DNA from: JADZAI01 sp964390465
GTDB lineage: Bacteria > Pseudomonadota > Alphaproteobacteria > Micropepsales > Micropepsaceae
Assembly (NCBI GenBank): GCA_964390465.1
Contig: CAYMIJ010000009.1
Coordinates: forward strand, 48,463 to 112,462
Direction of reading: 5' to 3'
Length of the DNA: 64,000 bases
The translations under genes and the position numbers were made by a program. Shown here one piece after another: positions 44,058 to 53,053 of the stretch (the first letter of the stretch is position 1; every line of letters begins with the position of its first letter). A model generated the notes under the pieces. It saw nothing but the letters and a program-made list of their open reading frames with translations, searched no databases and was not told where the DNA came from.

Positions 44058-45134
44058 TCAGCTCAATCTCACCACATGGCCTTCATCCGGGCGGCCCTGC
44101 CCGGCAGCGAGCGCGGTAAAAACTTGCGCGGCTTCATCCAGCGAACGCACTTCGACGACGCGGCAGGCTTTCTCGGCAACCGGCAGAAATGAAATCCAGG
44201 CCTCTGTCACAGCCTGATTGTAACGTGCCCCGCCCCACTCTGCAGTGCGCTTCTCGATCTGATGCGGTGCAAAGAACATTTGAGGCGTTGGGCCGGGCAG
44301 GCCCTCAGCCTGTGCTGTCTCCTGCCAGTGCGTCGCGCCGACAATCAGGTCCAGCTTCAGCACATCATCAAAATGATGATGCAGCTGCGCCCGCACATCA
44401 CCCATGCCCGACATATCGACATAGGCGGCAGGCATTTTTGCATCCAGCGTTTCAATCGCATCATATGTCACCACGCGGTCGTAACAGCCAAGGCTTTCCA
44501 CAAACGCCTTGTTACGAGCCGAGGTGAGGCCCACCACAGAAACGGCCTTGCGCGCTTTCATCAGAAACGCCGTCGCATAGGCCGTGCGCGACGAGGCACT
44601 GGAGAAGATCACCTGCCCCGCGCCGTAAAAACCATTATCCGCGATCATGTCGTCGATCACGAACGAGGTGTTGAACACCGGGCGGTTCAGCAACTGCTGA
44701 CCCTCGCTGCCATGTGCCGCGAATATGTCGGCATCCTTTGTGATGTAACGGTTATAGACCCCGGCCATCGGCTGACGATGCGCGGTCATGTCGCTGAACG
44801 CGCCATTCTTCACTGGCCCGGCTTCGATGATGAACGACGTTGACATCGGCATGTATCCATAAACGCGCGTGCCTTGTGCGAGGCCCGGTGCGCGACTTTC
44901 AACAACCGTTGCAAAGCCCCAGACAGGCGCACGGCCCCAGCCTTCAGGTGCCGGAAAGAAGTTCCAGTACAGCATCATGTCGCCGAACACGGCATAGGTG
45001 ACGTTGTTGGCGGTGAGCCCGAACACATCGACGCGCAGCCGCGCCTCACCATCCTTCAACGCACGGTCATCGCCAGACACCAGCTTCGTTTTCTGAAGCG
45101 TTCCTTTTTCGACAAGAAGATCAGAAACGGTCAT
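44058..45134 (-). CDS. DUF2855 family protein
   Basis: 358 residues from ATG 45134 (GGAG upstream). Resembles DUF2855 proteins, an uncharacterised group with a medium-chain-reductase-like fold: LRVDVFGLTANNVTYAVFGD, YGYMPMSTSFI, and QVIFSSASSRTAYATAFLM where a nucleotide-binding loop would lie. The typical zinc ligands of alcohol dehydrogenases are not seen. Starts 10 bp after the GIY-YIG-like gene ends, so the two may be co-transcribed. Confidence 0.8.
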   Translation of the reverse strand: MTVSDLLVEKGTLQKTKLVSGDDRALKDGEARLRVDVFGLTANNVTYAVFGDMMLYWNFFPAPEGWGRAPVWGFATVVESRAPGLAQGTRVYGYMPMSTSFIIEAGPVKNGAFSDMTAHRQPMAGVYNRYITKDADIFAAHGSEGQQLLNRPVFNTSFVIDDMIADNGFYGAGQVIFSSASSRTAYATAFLMKARKAVSVVGLTSARNKAFVESLGCYDRVVTYDAIETLDAKMPAAYVDMSGMGDVRAQLHHHFDDVLKLDLIVGATHWQETAQAEGLPGPTPQMFFAPHQIEKRTAEWGGARYNQAVTEAWISFLPVAEKACRVVEVRSLDEAAQVFTALAAGQGRPDEGHVVRLS

Positions 45135-45144
45135 GGGCACTCCA

Positions 45145-45483
45145 TCACGAAACACGTTGCGCATTCAGCAGCTTGACCCAATGCACTAGCCGGTCACGCA
45201 GCAGGCTTGTCAACAATACAGCAGAGCTTTCAGGCTCCAGTGCCTCGATCACCTCAAACGAGAAAGCCGCCTCGCCCCGCTCTTTCCATCGCGCCAGAAG
45301 GTCACGGTTGGGGTGTCCGCCATTGTTCAGTGAAAACCACAGGCCGGTTTTCTGCGCGCCCAGATTACGGCTCTGCCCCAACCATACTTCGCCCGTCGCG
45401 GCGCAACGCACGGCGAAGATGCCGGGCACGGAGGCGCGTTCCTTGAATGCCGCGATGGCGGCCTTGCGATCAGCTTTGGGCAT
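45145..45483 (-). CDS. GIY-YIG-like family protein
   Basis: 112 residues. The N-terminus PGIFAVRCAATGEVWLGQSRN fits the divergent GIY-YIG form (GIF ... WLG) found in a small alphaproteobacterial family; FSFEVIEALEPE completes the fold. Canonical GIY-YIG nucleases cut DNA, but the altered motif tyrosines leave activity uncertain. Last clearly chromosomal gene before the island. Confidence 0.72.
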   Translation of the reverse strand: MPKADRKAAIAAFKERASVPGIFAVRCAATGEVWLGQSRNLGAQKTGLWFSLNNGGHPNRDLLARWKERGEAAFSFEVIEALEPESSAVLLTSLLRDRLVHWVKLLNAQRVS

Positions 45484-45657
45484 GTGATTCCGGTTCGACG
45501 TATGGAGCGCCGGACGAGATGAAAGTGAGAACTCGTATGTATTTGTTTTTGCGTCGAATTTCTAGCGGCTTGGTCAAGCGTCCGCAGCATACTGGACTTG
45601 TAACGGTTTTGTGCCGGTCACCTGAGCGTTTAGAGCTCACAACAGGAGACCGAAGAG

Positions 45658-45930
45658 ATGATCAAGCATTCAGAAGAGTTTAAGCAGGAGGCGGTGCGGA
45701 TTGCGCTGACCAGTGGGCTACCGCGTGAGCGGGTTGCAGCGGATTTGGGGATTGGGAAGTCAACGCTGGGAAAGTGGCTTGCGCAGTATCGGCCAACAGA
45801 TTTGACCTCAGCGCCGCAGGCAGATCTGGCTCGCGAGAACGAACGTCTTCGCCTTGAGAACCGCGTGCTTAAGGAGGAGAGGGATATCCTAAAAAAGGCC
45901 ACGCAGTTCTTCGCGAGCCAACGACCGTGA
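45658..45930 (+). CDS. IS3 OrfA helix-turn-helix protein
   Basis: 90 residues. Helix-turn-helix LPRERVAADLGIGKSTLGKW followed by a leucine-zipper-like coiled coil (LARENERLRLENRVLKEERDILKKA). The A6G stretch near the end lets a -1 shift make the OrfAB transposase. Confidence 0.9.
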   Translation: MIKHSEEFKQEAVRIALTSGLPRERVAADLGIGKSTLGKWLAQYRPTDLTSAPQADLARENERLRLENRVLKEERDILKKATQFFASQRP

Positions 45931-46784
45931 GGTTCGCGTTCGTGGAGAGCTGGCGCCATGTTTGGCCGGTGGAGAGGATCTGCGGGGTGATGCGCGTCAG
46001 TCCACGCGGCTATCGCTCATGGCGCACGCGATCAGTCTCCCAGCGTACGCGAACGGATTTGACGGTGCTGGCCCATATCCGGGAACAGTATAGCCTAAGC
46101 CTTGGAAGCTATGGTCGGCATCGCATGACGATGGAGCTCAAAGAGGCAGGCCTCGATGTTGGCGAGCGCCGTGTCGGGCGACTGATGAAGCTTAACGGTA
46201 TCAAGCCGGTTCGTACCCGCAGGCACAAGGTTACAACTGACAGTCAGCACCGCCTAGGCGGTGCCGCAAACTGGCTGGATGGCGATTTTATAGCCACGGC
46301 TCCCAACAAGAAGTGGGTCGGCGACATCACCTACATCTGGACGTCTGAAGGCTGGCTCTATCTTGCCGTGATTCTTGATCTACACAGCCGCCGTGTTGTG
46401 GGCTGGGCAGTCAGCGACCGTATGAAGAAGGATCTCGCGATCAGGGCACTCGATATGGCAGTGCGCCTCCGCAATCCGCCGCCAGGCTGCCTTTTCCACT
46501 CTGATCGCGGCAGCCAATATTGCTCCTATGCTTATCAAAAGAAGCTGCAGGCTCACGGCCTGCGGCCATCAATGAGCGGCAAGGGTAATTGCTATGACAA
46601 CGCGTCCGTTGAGACATTCTTCAAGTCGCTGAAGGCTGAGCTGATTTGGCGGCAGAAATGGCCGACACGACGACAAGCCGAAGCCGCAATCTTCCAGTAC
46701 ATCAACGGGTTCTATAACACCCGCAGACGTCATTCATATCTGGGCGGCATCAGCCCGCTCGCATTCGAGGCCAAGGTGGCATAA
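45927..46784 (+). CDS. IS3 OrfB transposase catalytic part
   Basis: 285 residues in the -1 frame relative to orfA. DDE triad: WVGDITYIWTSEGW, FHSDRGSQYCS, and DNASVETFFKSLKAE with the usual N-x7-E spacing. Intact; expressed mostly as a fusion with OrfA by frameshifting. Confidence 0.92.
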   Translation: MRFAFVESWRHVWPVERICGVMRVSPRGYRSWRTRSVSQRTRTDLTVLAHIREQYSLSLGSYGRHRMTMELKEAGLDVGERRVGRLMKLNGIKPVRTRRHKVTTDSQHRLGGAANWLDGDFIATAPNKKWVGDITYIWTSEGWLYLAVILDLHSRRVVGWAVSDRMKKDLAIRALDMAVRLRNPPPGCLFHSDRGSQYCSYAYQKKLQAHGLRPSMSGKGNCYDNASVETFFKSLKAELIWRQKWPTRRQAEAAIFQYINGFYNTRRRHSYLGGISPLAFEAKVA

Positions 46785-46874
46785 TGAGATAGGTGACCGG
46801 TACAAAACCGTTACAAGTCCAGCCCGTGTCGGACCCTTATCGCAGGGGCAAAGCCATGTGACTTGCTAAGTGGA

Positions 46875-46991
46875 CTTAGAGCGACACATTAGGTGTGTGC
46901 CCGAAGGCTCTGAAGCATCCCGAGGGAGTTCAGTGAACCAGAAACTCTCACACACTAGTGCGGGGGAATTCCTGTTGAGTGTCGCGCTAAG
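46875..46991 (-). ncRNA. Candidate DRT3-associated structured RNA
   Basis: Immediately 3' of drt3b on the same strand. A 13-bp closing stem with one mismatch pairs CTTAGCGCGACAC (46991-46979) with GTGTCGCTCTAAG (46887-46875). Inside lies a stable GCC-UUCG-GGC hairpin (46908-46899) joined directly to an ACACAC tract (46898-46893), and an upstream GUGUGUG tract (46955-46949) complementary to it. The UUCG loop only exists on the minus strand, which sets the orientation. DRT3 loci are known to carry an ncRNA; I recall reports of a conserved ACACAC template in it. The true ends are not determined; the transcript may extend to the IS3 edge. Confidence 0.68.
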
Positions 46992-47011
46992 CCCAGAGGA
47001 TTGCTAGGGGT

Positions 47012-48997
47012 TCAATAGACGGAACTCAACTCCTTCTTTCTGATCATGTGTAAAAGGTTTGCGTCGCCCCATTGCACAAACCATGGCGCGCTCTCGAAGC
47101 GATCAATGTTGGCGTCGGCATCTTTTTTTTGCAATGCTGACAATCCAACCCCGTTCCTCAACACATTAAGCAATGTCGCTCGCTTACCTTTCGCAAGATA
47201 GGGGCAGGCAAGAATGTCTAAGGCAAGCATGGCCGCTTCGCTATCGATACGGAGGTCGCGGCTGGCCAGAAGGATAGTTTCGGCTCTGTCGAAAAGCTTA
47301 GCCTTCAACGACGCAAATGGAGGGTGATCTCGGACACAGAAAAGCATTGAGACGATCTCAAAATATCTGAATGATCCGATGTCTTGGCAGAAATCATCGA
47401 TGACCTTCTCCACCAATGCTTGTGGGTCTTCCATCTCACCGAGGACAAGAAGCAAATTGATCACGGCGAGCGAGACACATCGACCATCCGCTGGGTCGTC
47501 TCTCTGCTCAAATGATCGCACAAATTGATGTGTCCACCGCACAATTTGCTCAGTGACGAAAGCTTTGCGGTCCGGTATCTTTGCATCGAAAAAATCAAAT
47601 ACCTCTATTGAAGACTGAGCAATACGTAGCGACGACGGAACGCACGGAGCCACGCTGTAGAAAAAGAAGCTTGCTTCGAGCAGAAGTCCAATGGCGCTGA
47701 CGTAGTCATCTGGTCCCGCATCAGCATCTCGTGAGGCTTTATCAAATCCGGCTACGAGGGAGCGGATACGTGCCGCGAGTGCTCCAATAACGTAACTCGA
47801 TACTTCGCCGTAGCCGCTTTCATTATCGTAGCAACTGGCCTTGATGGCATCCAAGAATGACCTGAGAGCGGCGTCAGATTGCCAAATTCTCTTCGGGAAT
47901 ACGTAGCCTTCGGCAGGCTCAAAAGGTGACTTTATGAAACCGTCAAAAAAGCGCTTGAGTGCCGAATTCGCATCTGCAATCATCCGCGACTTCTTGGTTA
48001 TGAAGGGGCGATGGAAGACGTCTGTCTTCTGACCATTCAAATGCAAATTGAATTCGGATAACGCCTCCTCAATCGCTGCCAGAACTTCATTTTTGGTGCC
48101 AAGATCGCGTGCGAAGATATAGAAGTCATCAACGTAGCGCCTATACTCATAGTCTCTCTTCCAGATCTTGCTGTTGTTTTTGCGGCTAAGGTTCAGGAGC
48201 ACCCTCTTATCGACTTCGCTGAGAATAATCTCAGCAAATACCCGGCTGACCTCTGAGCCAATACAGATGCCATTAGTTTCATTGAAATTGGCAGATTGCA
48301 TTAGACGGTCAAAATCATTGGAGAATGTCTTCGCGCTTGTGTTGTCTTTCGCTGTCTCTCGATCAGCAATCGCCCAAAACATCGTATGCGTATATATGCT
48401 ATGAAAGCACTTTGACACATCGGCCAATGCCATGATTTGGTAGGACTTCTCCAAACGGATATACTCAGGAGAATTGAAAAACTCGAACGCTCGGCGGTAG
48501 CCGCGATACGAAAAATATGATGCTGGGTTAGACACAGATGTCTCGATATCGACAGTGTCGATACCTGCGTTTTTTAGCCTATTTGCATCACTCCTTGTTC
48601 CTCGGACGAAAAATAGGCTTCCGACCTTCTCCGGCGATCTAATAGACGCCTTTGATTTCTGGGAATAATAACAAATCAAATGGTCGTATCGTCTGTAGAA
48701 ATCCGCAACAGCTAGCTGGCTCGCCGGGTGCATCAAGCTGAGAATTCGAGGCGAGTTGCCTAATCTCGATATGCTATAGCGATAAGGCACCGTGTATCGG
48801 AATTTTTTTGTCGGAAAGAGTAGTCTATGGACAAACTCGTCAGGGTGCGAAGCCCCTCCACCATACGGCCTTAAATTCTTGTAAAACCCATCATTGGAAA
48901 CGATGATCGGCACATCTCCGGGAAGTGTATCCGTCACAATCGTCCTGAGATGATCGGAACGGTGGATGTTCCCTTTGGCTACAACTCGCTTACGCAT
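47012..48997 (-). CDS. drt3b: Reverse transcriptase Drt3b (UG8-like)
   Basis: 661 residues from ATG 48997; a TTG form five codons longer exists. RT fold in the middle: motif A MALADVSKCFHSIY (catalytic Asp near 193), motif B GICIGSEVSRVFAEIIL, and motif C RRYVDDFYIF near 288-291. About 190 residues precede and 350 follow the RT core; the tail is helical and has no recognisable domain. Two adjacent RTs of about 400 and 660 residues plus an RNA is the DRT type 3 layout. In DRT3 this protein is the second polymerase. Codon use is visibly AT-richer than the chromosome. Overlaps drt3a by eight bases. Confidence 0.8.
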   Translation of the reverse strand: MRKRVVAKGNIHRSDHLRTIVTDTLPGDVPIIVSNDGFYKNLRPYGGGASHPDEFVHRLLFPTKKFRYTVPYRYSISRLGNSPRILSLMHPASQLAVADFYRRYDHLICYYSQKSKASIRSPEKVGSLFFVRGTRSDANRLKNAGIDTVDIETSVSNPASYFSYRGYRRAFEFFNSPEYIRLEKSYQIMALADVSKCFHSIYTHTMFWAIADRETAKDNTSAKTFSNDFDRLMQSANFNETNGICIGSEVSRVFAEIILSEVDKRVLLNLSRKNNSKIWKRDYEYRRYVDDFYIFARDLGTKNEVLAAIEEALSEFNLHLNGQKTDVFHRPFITKKSRMIADANSALKRFFDGFIKSPFEPAEGYVFPKRIWQSDAALRSFLDAIKASCYDNESGYGEVSSYVIGALAARIRSLVAGFDKASRDADAGPDDYVSAIGLLLEASFFFYSVAPCVPSSLRIAQSSIEVFDFFDAKIPDRKAFVTEQIVRWTHQFVRSFEQRDDPADGRCVSLAVINLLLVLGEMEDPQALVEKVIDDFCQDIGSFRYFEIVSMLFCVRDHPPFASLKAKLFDRAETILLASRDLRIDSEAAMLALDILACPYLAKGKRATLLNVLRNGVGLSALQKKDADANIDRFESAPWFVQWGDANLLHMIRKKELSSVY

Positions 48998-50231
48998 AAC
49001 GCCAACATGCAACTAACCTTGCTAGAGTTAAAGGACCAAAGCTGTAGAACCGCCTCGAACAAAATCCACCACTAAAAGTTAGGTTCAGCAGTTCGCGTCG
49101 TTGGGCTTTTGTTATCGCAGGGCGCCATTTGTTTCCGGGGTGCGGCGACATGAGGGAATTTCGCAGAAACCTATCGAGGTCTGGGAGGGAGCGCGAATGT
49201 TCAAAGTCGGTCAACGGGTAATTGAAATAGATGCCTGAAACCCTTCGGATGCCAGACTGCCTGTCTACGAAATTGAAGTTACTGGTCAGCAACCGAATAC
49301 GCGATCTCAACAGGTCATAATCTCCATCTTTCTTGAATGCAATCAACGCCCGAACGATCCTAGTTTTGAGTTTTTCGACCTTTCTCGGCGCAATATCGAT
49401 TACGACATTTCTCGACAAAGCAAATCCTCCGCCCGCCTCACGCTCCACGCGAGAAACCTCAAACTGATAGCCGAGGTAGGAGAAGGCGTGCTCGACACCA
49501 TTTTGGTTCTTTTCGAGTGGCTCAAAGTCCATCACTTTACGCTTCTTTGAATTGAAATTTAGGCCGCCAGGAAGCTTTTGCTCCAAGTCTGCCTCAAACT
49601 TGGCCTGCTCCTCTTTTCCACTCGTGATGATGAAAATGTCATCGACAAATCTCACGTAGAACCAGACTTCAGCAGCATTTGCGACGCTGTCATCAAAAGC
49701 CCTAAGGTAATATTCCGCCAGTGTTGCGCTTAACCCAAGACCACGAGGTAGGCCGTGAACACCTTGGTTTTTCAATTCCAAAAAGAAGGATCGAAGTGCG
49801 AACGCCGACTGCCCTGAGAAGCCTTCGTTCAGGCGAAGAGCGTCGACAACTTGCTCGCCGTCGACGCTTTCGTAAAAAGCCTTGATGTCCAGCCTATAGG
49901 CCCTGAACGGTATGCCCTCCTGAAGCAGCGAATGAATGCACTCGATAATAAACTGACGATTGTCTTGCTTGACACCAGTTATCCGTCGCACGTTCGCAGC
50001 GATGTGCCGGGCCACGAGAAGTGGGGGATAACCATTTAGTTGGTAAATTGGCTTTCCCTTGAGGTCCGACTTTTTGATTTGAAGGCCACCAAAGCCTTGC
50101 GCGCCAATTTGGACTGCGTCTTCGATCACTTGCGCCTTGAAGGCCTGATCGAGAAGAAGCTTCTCGTCGACAAAATCAAAAGGTCTGAATTGACGTGCTA
50201 AGGTCTTAGCATGGATCGATCCATCATACAT
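48990..50231 (-). CDS. drt3a: Reverse transcriptase Drt3a (UG3-like)
   Basis: 413 residues from ATG 50231 (GGGGG upstream). RT motifs: RAYRLDIKAFYESVD with catalytic Asp115, motif B GLPRGLGLSATLAEYYL at 160-176, and motif C YVRFVDDIFI with FVDD at 195-198 in place of YxDD. The C-terminal thumb region extends to 413. First gene of the pair; a phage-defence role is known for the family, and recent work on DRT3 as I recall it has this subunit copying an ACACAC RNA template into GT-repeat DNA. AT-rich and foreign-looking. Confidence 0.8.
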   Translation of the reverse strand: MYDGSIHAKTLARQFRPFDFVDEKLLLDQAFKAQVIEDAVQIGAQGFGGLQIKKSDLKGKPIYQLNGYPPLLVARHIAANVRRITGVKQDNRQFIIECIHSLLQEGIPFRAYRLDIKAFYESVDGEQVVDALRLNEGFSGQSAFALRSFFLELKNQGVHGLPRGLGLSATLAEYYLRAFDDSVANAAEVWFYVRFVDDIFIITSGKEEQAKFEADLEQKLPGGLNFNSKKRKVMDFEPLEKNQNGVEHAFSYLGYQFEVSRVEREAGGGFALSRNVVIDIAPRKVEKLKTRIVRALIAFKKDGDYDLLRSRIRLLTSNFNFVDRQSGIRRVSGIYFNYPLTDFEHSRSLPDLDRFLRNSLMSPHPGNKWRPAITKAQRRELLNLTFSGGFCSRRFYSFGPLTLARLVACWRYA

Positions 50232-50487
50232 CGCGCGGCCCCCATGAAAGTCCGAGAGGATTAAGCCGAATTGGGGCTTTACCTCAATAGACGGCCTAAA
50301 TTAGCAAACTCGGAGCATCCTTATCATGCGACGAACAGCATCCTTTGGGCCATGCTTTGGCGCATAGCCTATACAATGATTGCCAGACCTAAAGACAAAA
50401 AGCGCCGCTGAGAATGGCTTCTAGATGTGCCTAGGTCACCAGCGCAGCATGGGGCGCACGCAGCATGGGGCGCACGAAGGTTGACTA
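50232..50487. other. Upstream region of drt3a with a 16-bp tandem duplication
   Basis: 256 bp without a gene. It should hold the drt3 promoter. The unit CAGCATGGGGCGCACG occurs twice in tandem (50445-50460, 50461-50476) just outside the IS5 end. TCAATAGACGG at 50284 repeats a stretch at 47012, at the end of drt3b. Confidence 0.6.
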
Positions 50488-51358
50488 GGCTCAGGACTCA
50501 TTGATCACAAGCAGCAGCAGACGGTTGCGGCGATGGAGATTGCGGACATGAAGGTGTGTGCGCACCGGTCGTAACGTGTTGCGATGCGCCGCCAGTCATT
50601 GATCCTGCCGAACAGGTTCTCGATCTTGTGACGTTGGCGGTAGAGCTGCTTGTCGTATTGGTATTGGGCCTTGCGATTGGCTTTGGGCGGAATGCAGGCG
50701 GTAATGCCCTGGCTGTCGAGCGCGGCGCGGAACCAATCGCGGTCATAGCCCTTGTCGCCGAGCAGCACCTTGGCGCGTGGCAGGCTGGAAAACAGCAGAA
50801 CTGCGCCTTTGTGGTCGCTCATCTGGCCTTCGGTCAGCAGCAGGATGATCGGCCTGCCCAGGCCATCGCAGACGGCATGCAGCTTGGAGTTCAACCCGCC
50901 CTTGGTGCGTCCGATACGTCGGGGAACAGCCCCCCTTTTAGGAGGCTGGCAGCGGTGCGATGCGCCTTCAGGTGCGTCGCATCGATCATGATCGCGTCGG
51001 GTTCTCCCGCCTTGCCCGCCAGCTCGGCGAAGATGCGGTTGAACAAACCAAGGCGGCTCCAGCGGATAAAGCGGTTGTAGATCGTCTTGTGCGGGCCGTA
51101 ACCCTTGGGTGCATCGCGCCACATAAGTCCATGCTTGATGACGTAGACGATTCCCGATACGATCCGCCGGTCATCAACCCTGGGAATACCCGGTCATCAA
51201 CCCTGGGAATACCATGCGAGAGCGGGAAAAATGGCTCAATCCGGCGCATCTGCGCCTTGCTCAGCAGAAACGGAACATCCATCGGCAGCGCCTCCTCGAC
51301 GCTGCTATTGAATCAACCAATCGCGCACCCCCGCAAGCGATTTAATGGGTCCTGATCC
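50488..51358. mobile_element. IS5-family (IS427-type) insertion sequence, 871 bp, inactive
   Basis: Ends GGCTCAGGACTCATT and (reverse complement) GGATCAGGACCCATT, flanked by TA within CTAG on both sides, as expected for this group. Transposase is on the minus strand in two frames with a slippery AAAAGGGGGG near 50935. A 23-bp tandem duplication breaks the N-terminal frame. Confidence 0.88.
50505..51282 (-). pseudogene. IS5-family transposase, frameshifted by a tandem duplication
   Basis: The N-terminus (MDVPFLLSKAQMRRIEPFFP) is in frame to GIPRVDD, where two identical 23-bp units (51168-51190 and 51191-51213) shift the frame. Removing one unit joins it to MWRDAPKGYGPHKTIYNRF and the DDE segment DAIMIDATHLKAH. 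The downstream part (GLNSKLHAVCDGLGRPIILL, GDKGYDRDWFR, RQRHKIENLFGRINDWRR) lies in the -1 frame, reached by normal programmed slippage. Confidence 0.88.
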
Positions 51359-51410
51359 TAGCTTGGGAAGCTAACCTACACGCGGTCGTCGTGCCTCTCA
51401 GTAAGCGATC

Positions 51411-52957
51411 TCATCGAGATGGTCGAAGCACCGTGAAGCCGGGATAATCCACAGTCGCAATTGCGTCTCGCAGTTTCCCGATAGGGTATTTTGACCCGTA
51501 GTTCTTTGAAACGCCTGCGGACCACCGCCCGGCAATGGCGTTGTCGATGGGTGTATCATGAAGGTCAACGCGGCGTAGTGCATCCTCGAAGCTGTGGCGG
51601 AGACTATGGAACGACAAGTTGCGTCCTTCTTAGCCCGAGGAATTTGATCTTACGAGAAAACCATTTCGACGTGTTGTCACCCCACTTGCCAACCTGATCT
51701 CGCTTCACGTCAGGAAACAACTGTCGCCGCCCGGACTTGCGCGCCGCTTCCACAAAATCCCAAAATCCCAACTCAATCAGCTTTGGATGAACTGGAACGC
51801 GCCTGCCCTTCCCTCCCTTTACATGACGTTCGCCGGGTCGATGGCTGAAATCAAACAGGCGTACGCCATCGAGTTCGATCATTTCCTCAACCAACTGTCC
51901 GCAGATGTCAGTGAGCCTCGCACCAGAAAACAGGCCGATCAGCGATGCCCAGTAACGAGAAGGGTTCGGGTCGTCGGCATCGAACGAATGATCGCGGCAA
52001 GTTTAGTCAGATGGCCGTTGATTGTCGCGGGGCTGATGACAGGCAGGCCCTTCTCCGCCGCGATCTCAATCACTTCTGAAATAGGTCGTCCCTTCAACGC
52101 CGGATGCTTTTGGTAGTTGGTGGGTAGGCAGGAGAGGACCGAACGCACGTTTTCGCAGAACTCGTCGTCGATCTGATCGAGGGCGGTATCCTTCCCGCAA
52201 ATTTCCTCGATCACTCGGTTGATGATTATGTAGTTGCGACGGGTAGAGGCTGACCACTTAGCGTCTCGGCTCGCCGTGAACTTCTCCATTAAGTCGCCTA
52301 GGGCCAACGCTGGCTTATTGCGCTTTGGTGGCTGACTCCCGAACAATGGATCAGTGTCGGGGTCAGGACCCATCTTGCCTTCAAGCCGCCGAAGTTCGTC
52401 GCGGTAGCATTGCAATCGTGCCCGCAGCATCGTTTGCACAGATGTTCAAATAACCCAGTTTCCGGATCGATGGTCCAACCGTGCTCTTCGCAGAGCCACT
52501 TCGCGTCAAGCACCATGCTTTCCCAAGCATCGTAGGCATGGGCGGCGACTTGGCTTTGGATCATTATTCGATAGCCCTCGGCAAGGTTGCCAAGTTCACG
52601 AGGATTGTCGCCAACAGGGTGAGCGACCTTGCCGCGCATCTTTAAGGTCATGCGGACGAAATGGGCGTAACATGCCGCCTCCACATCCTCGACCGTTGGC
52701 GGCTTGGCCGAGATAGCCTGAGGTGCACCCCGTTGCACGGCACCGCGTCTCGCAGCTTCGATCTCCGCCATGAACGCGGCAACGACGCTGTGATATTTCC
52801 GCTTGGCGAGAGCCAAATCCCCTCCGAGTGACTTCTTGAATTCGCCTTTCCCCAGTGCAGCCTTCAAATGGCGCGGCACCTGAACCCGAACAGTGTGGCG
52901 ACCACCACGGTCAAAAAGGTATTCGCAATCGGGAACGCGTTTGGCAGGTGGGCTCAT
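51411..52957 (-). pseudogene. Decayed tyrosine recombinase (phage/ICE integrase)
   Basis: Four reading-frame fragments follow one another in the order of a single integrase. An N-terminal DUF6538-like part (YLFDRGGRHTVRVQVPRHLK) runs from 52957; a core-binding part (KWSASTRRNYIIINRVIEE) continues near 52440; then a catalytic part with RYWASLIGLFSGARLTDIC near 51930 and FHSLRHSFEDAL near 51610; the tail SKNYGSKYP holds the tyrosine. At least three frameshifts separate them, so it is non-functional. It sits next to the tRNA-Arg fragment and is probably the integrase of the older element that carried drt3. Confidence 0.8.
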
Positions 52958-53053
52958 ATAAGCGCTCCGTCAGGGCCAACTCCAGGACCAAAGTCTCAAC
53001 GAAACTCCAGCCGTTCTGCGGCTTTAGCGGGATACTGCGCCTTTAGGAAGAAA

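Larger units (their letters stand above)
45593..46821. mobile_element. IS3-family insertion sequence, 1229 bp
   Basis: Terminal inverted repeats of about 30 bp (TGGACTTGTAACGGTTTTGT ...) differ at one position between the two ends. Two overlapping frames, orfA and orfB, with the IS3 slippery heptamer AAAAAAG at 45891. The bases flanking the element do not match (ATAC versus GCCC), so no target duplication is seen. Confidence 0.92.

Noticed and set aside
46822..50231. Retron or diversity-generating retroelement
   Set aside because: Two RTs overlap, there is no msr/msd pair with priming guanosine context, and no template/variable repeat pair near a receptor-type gene.
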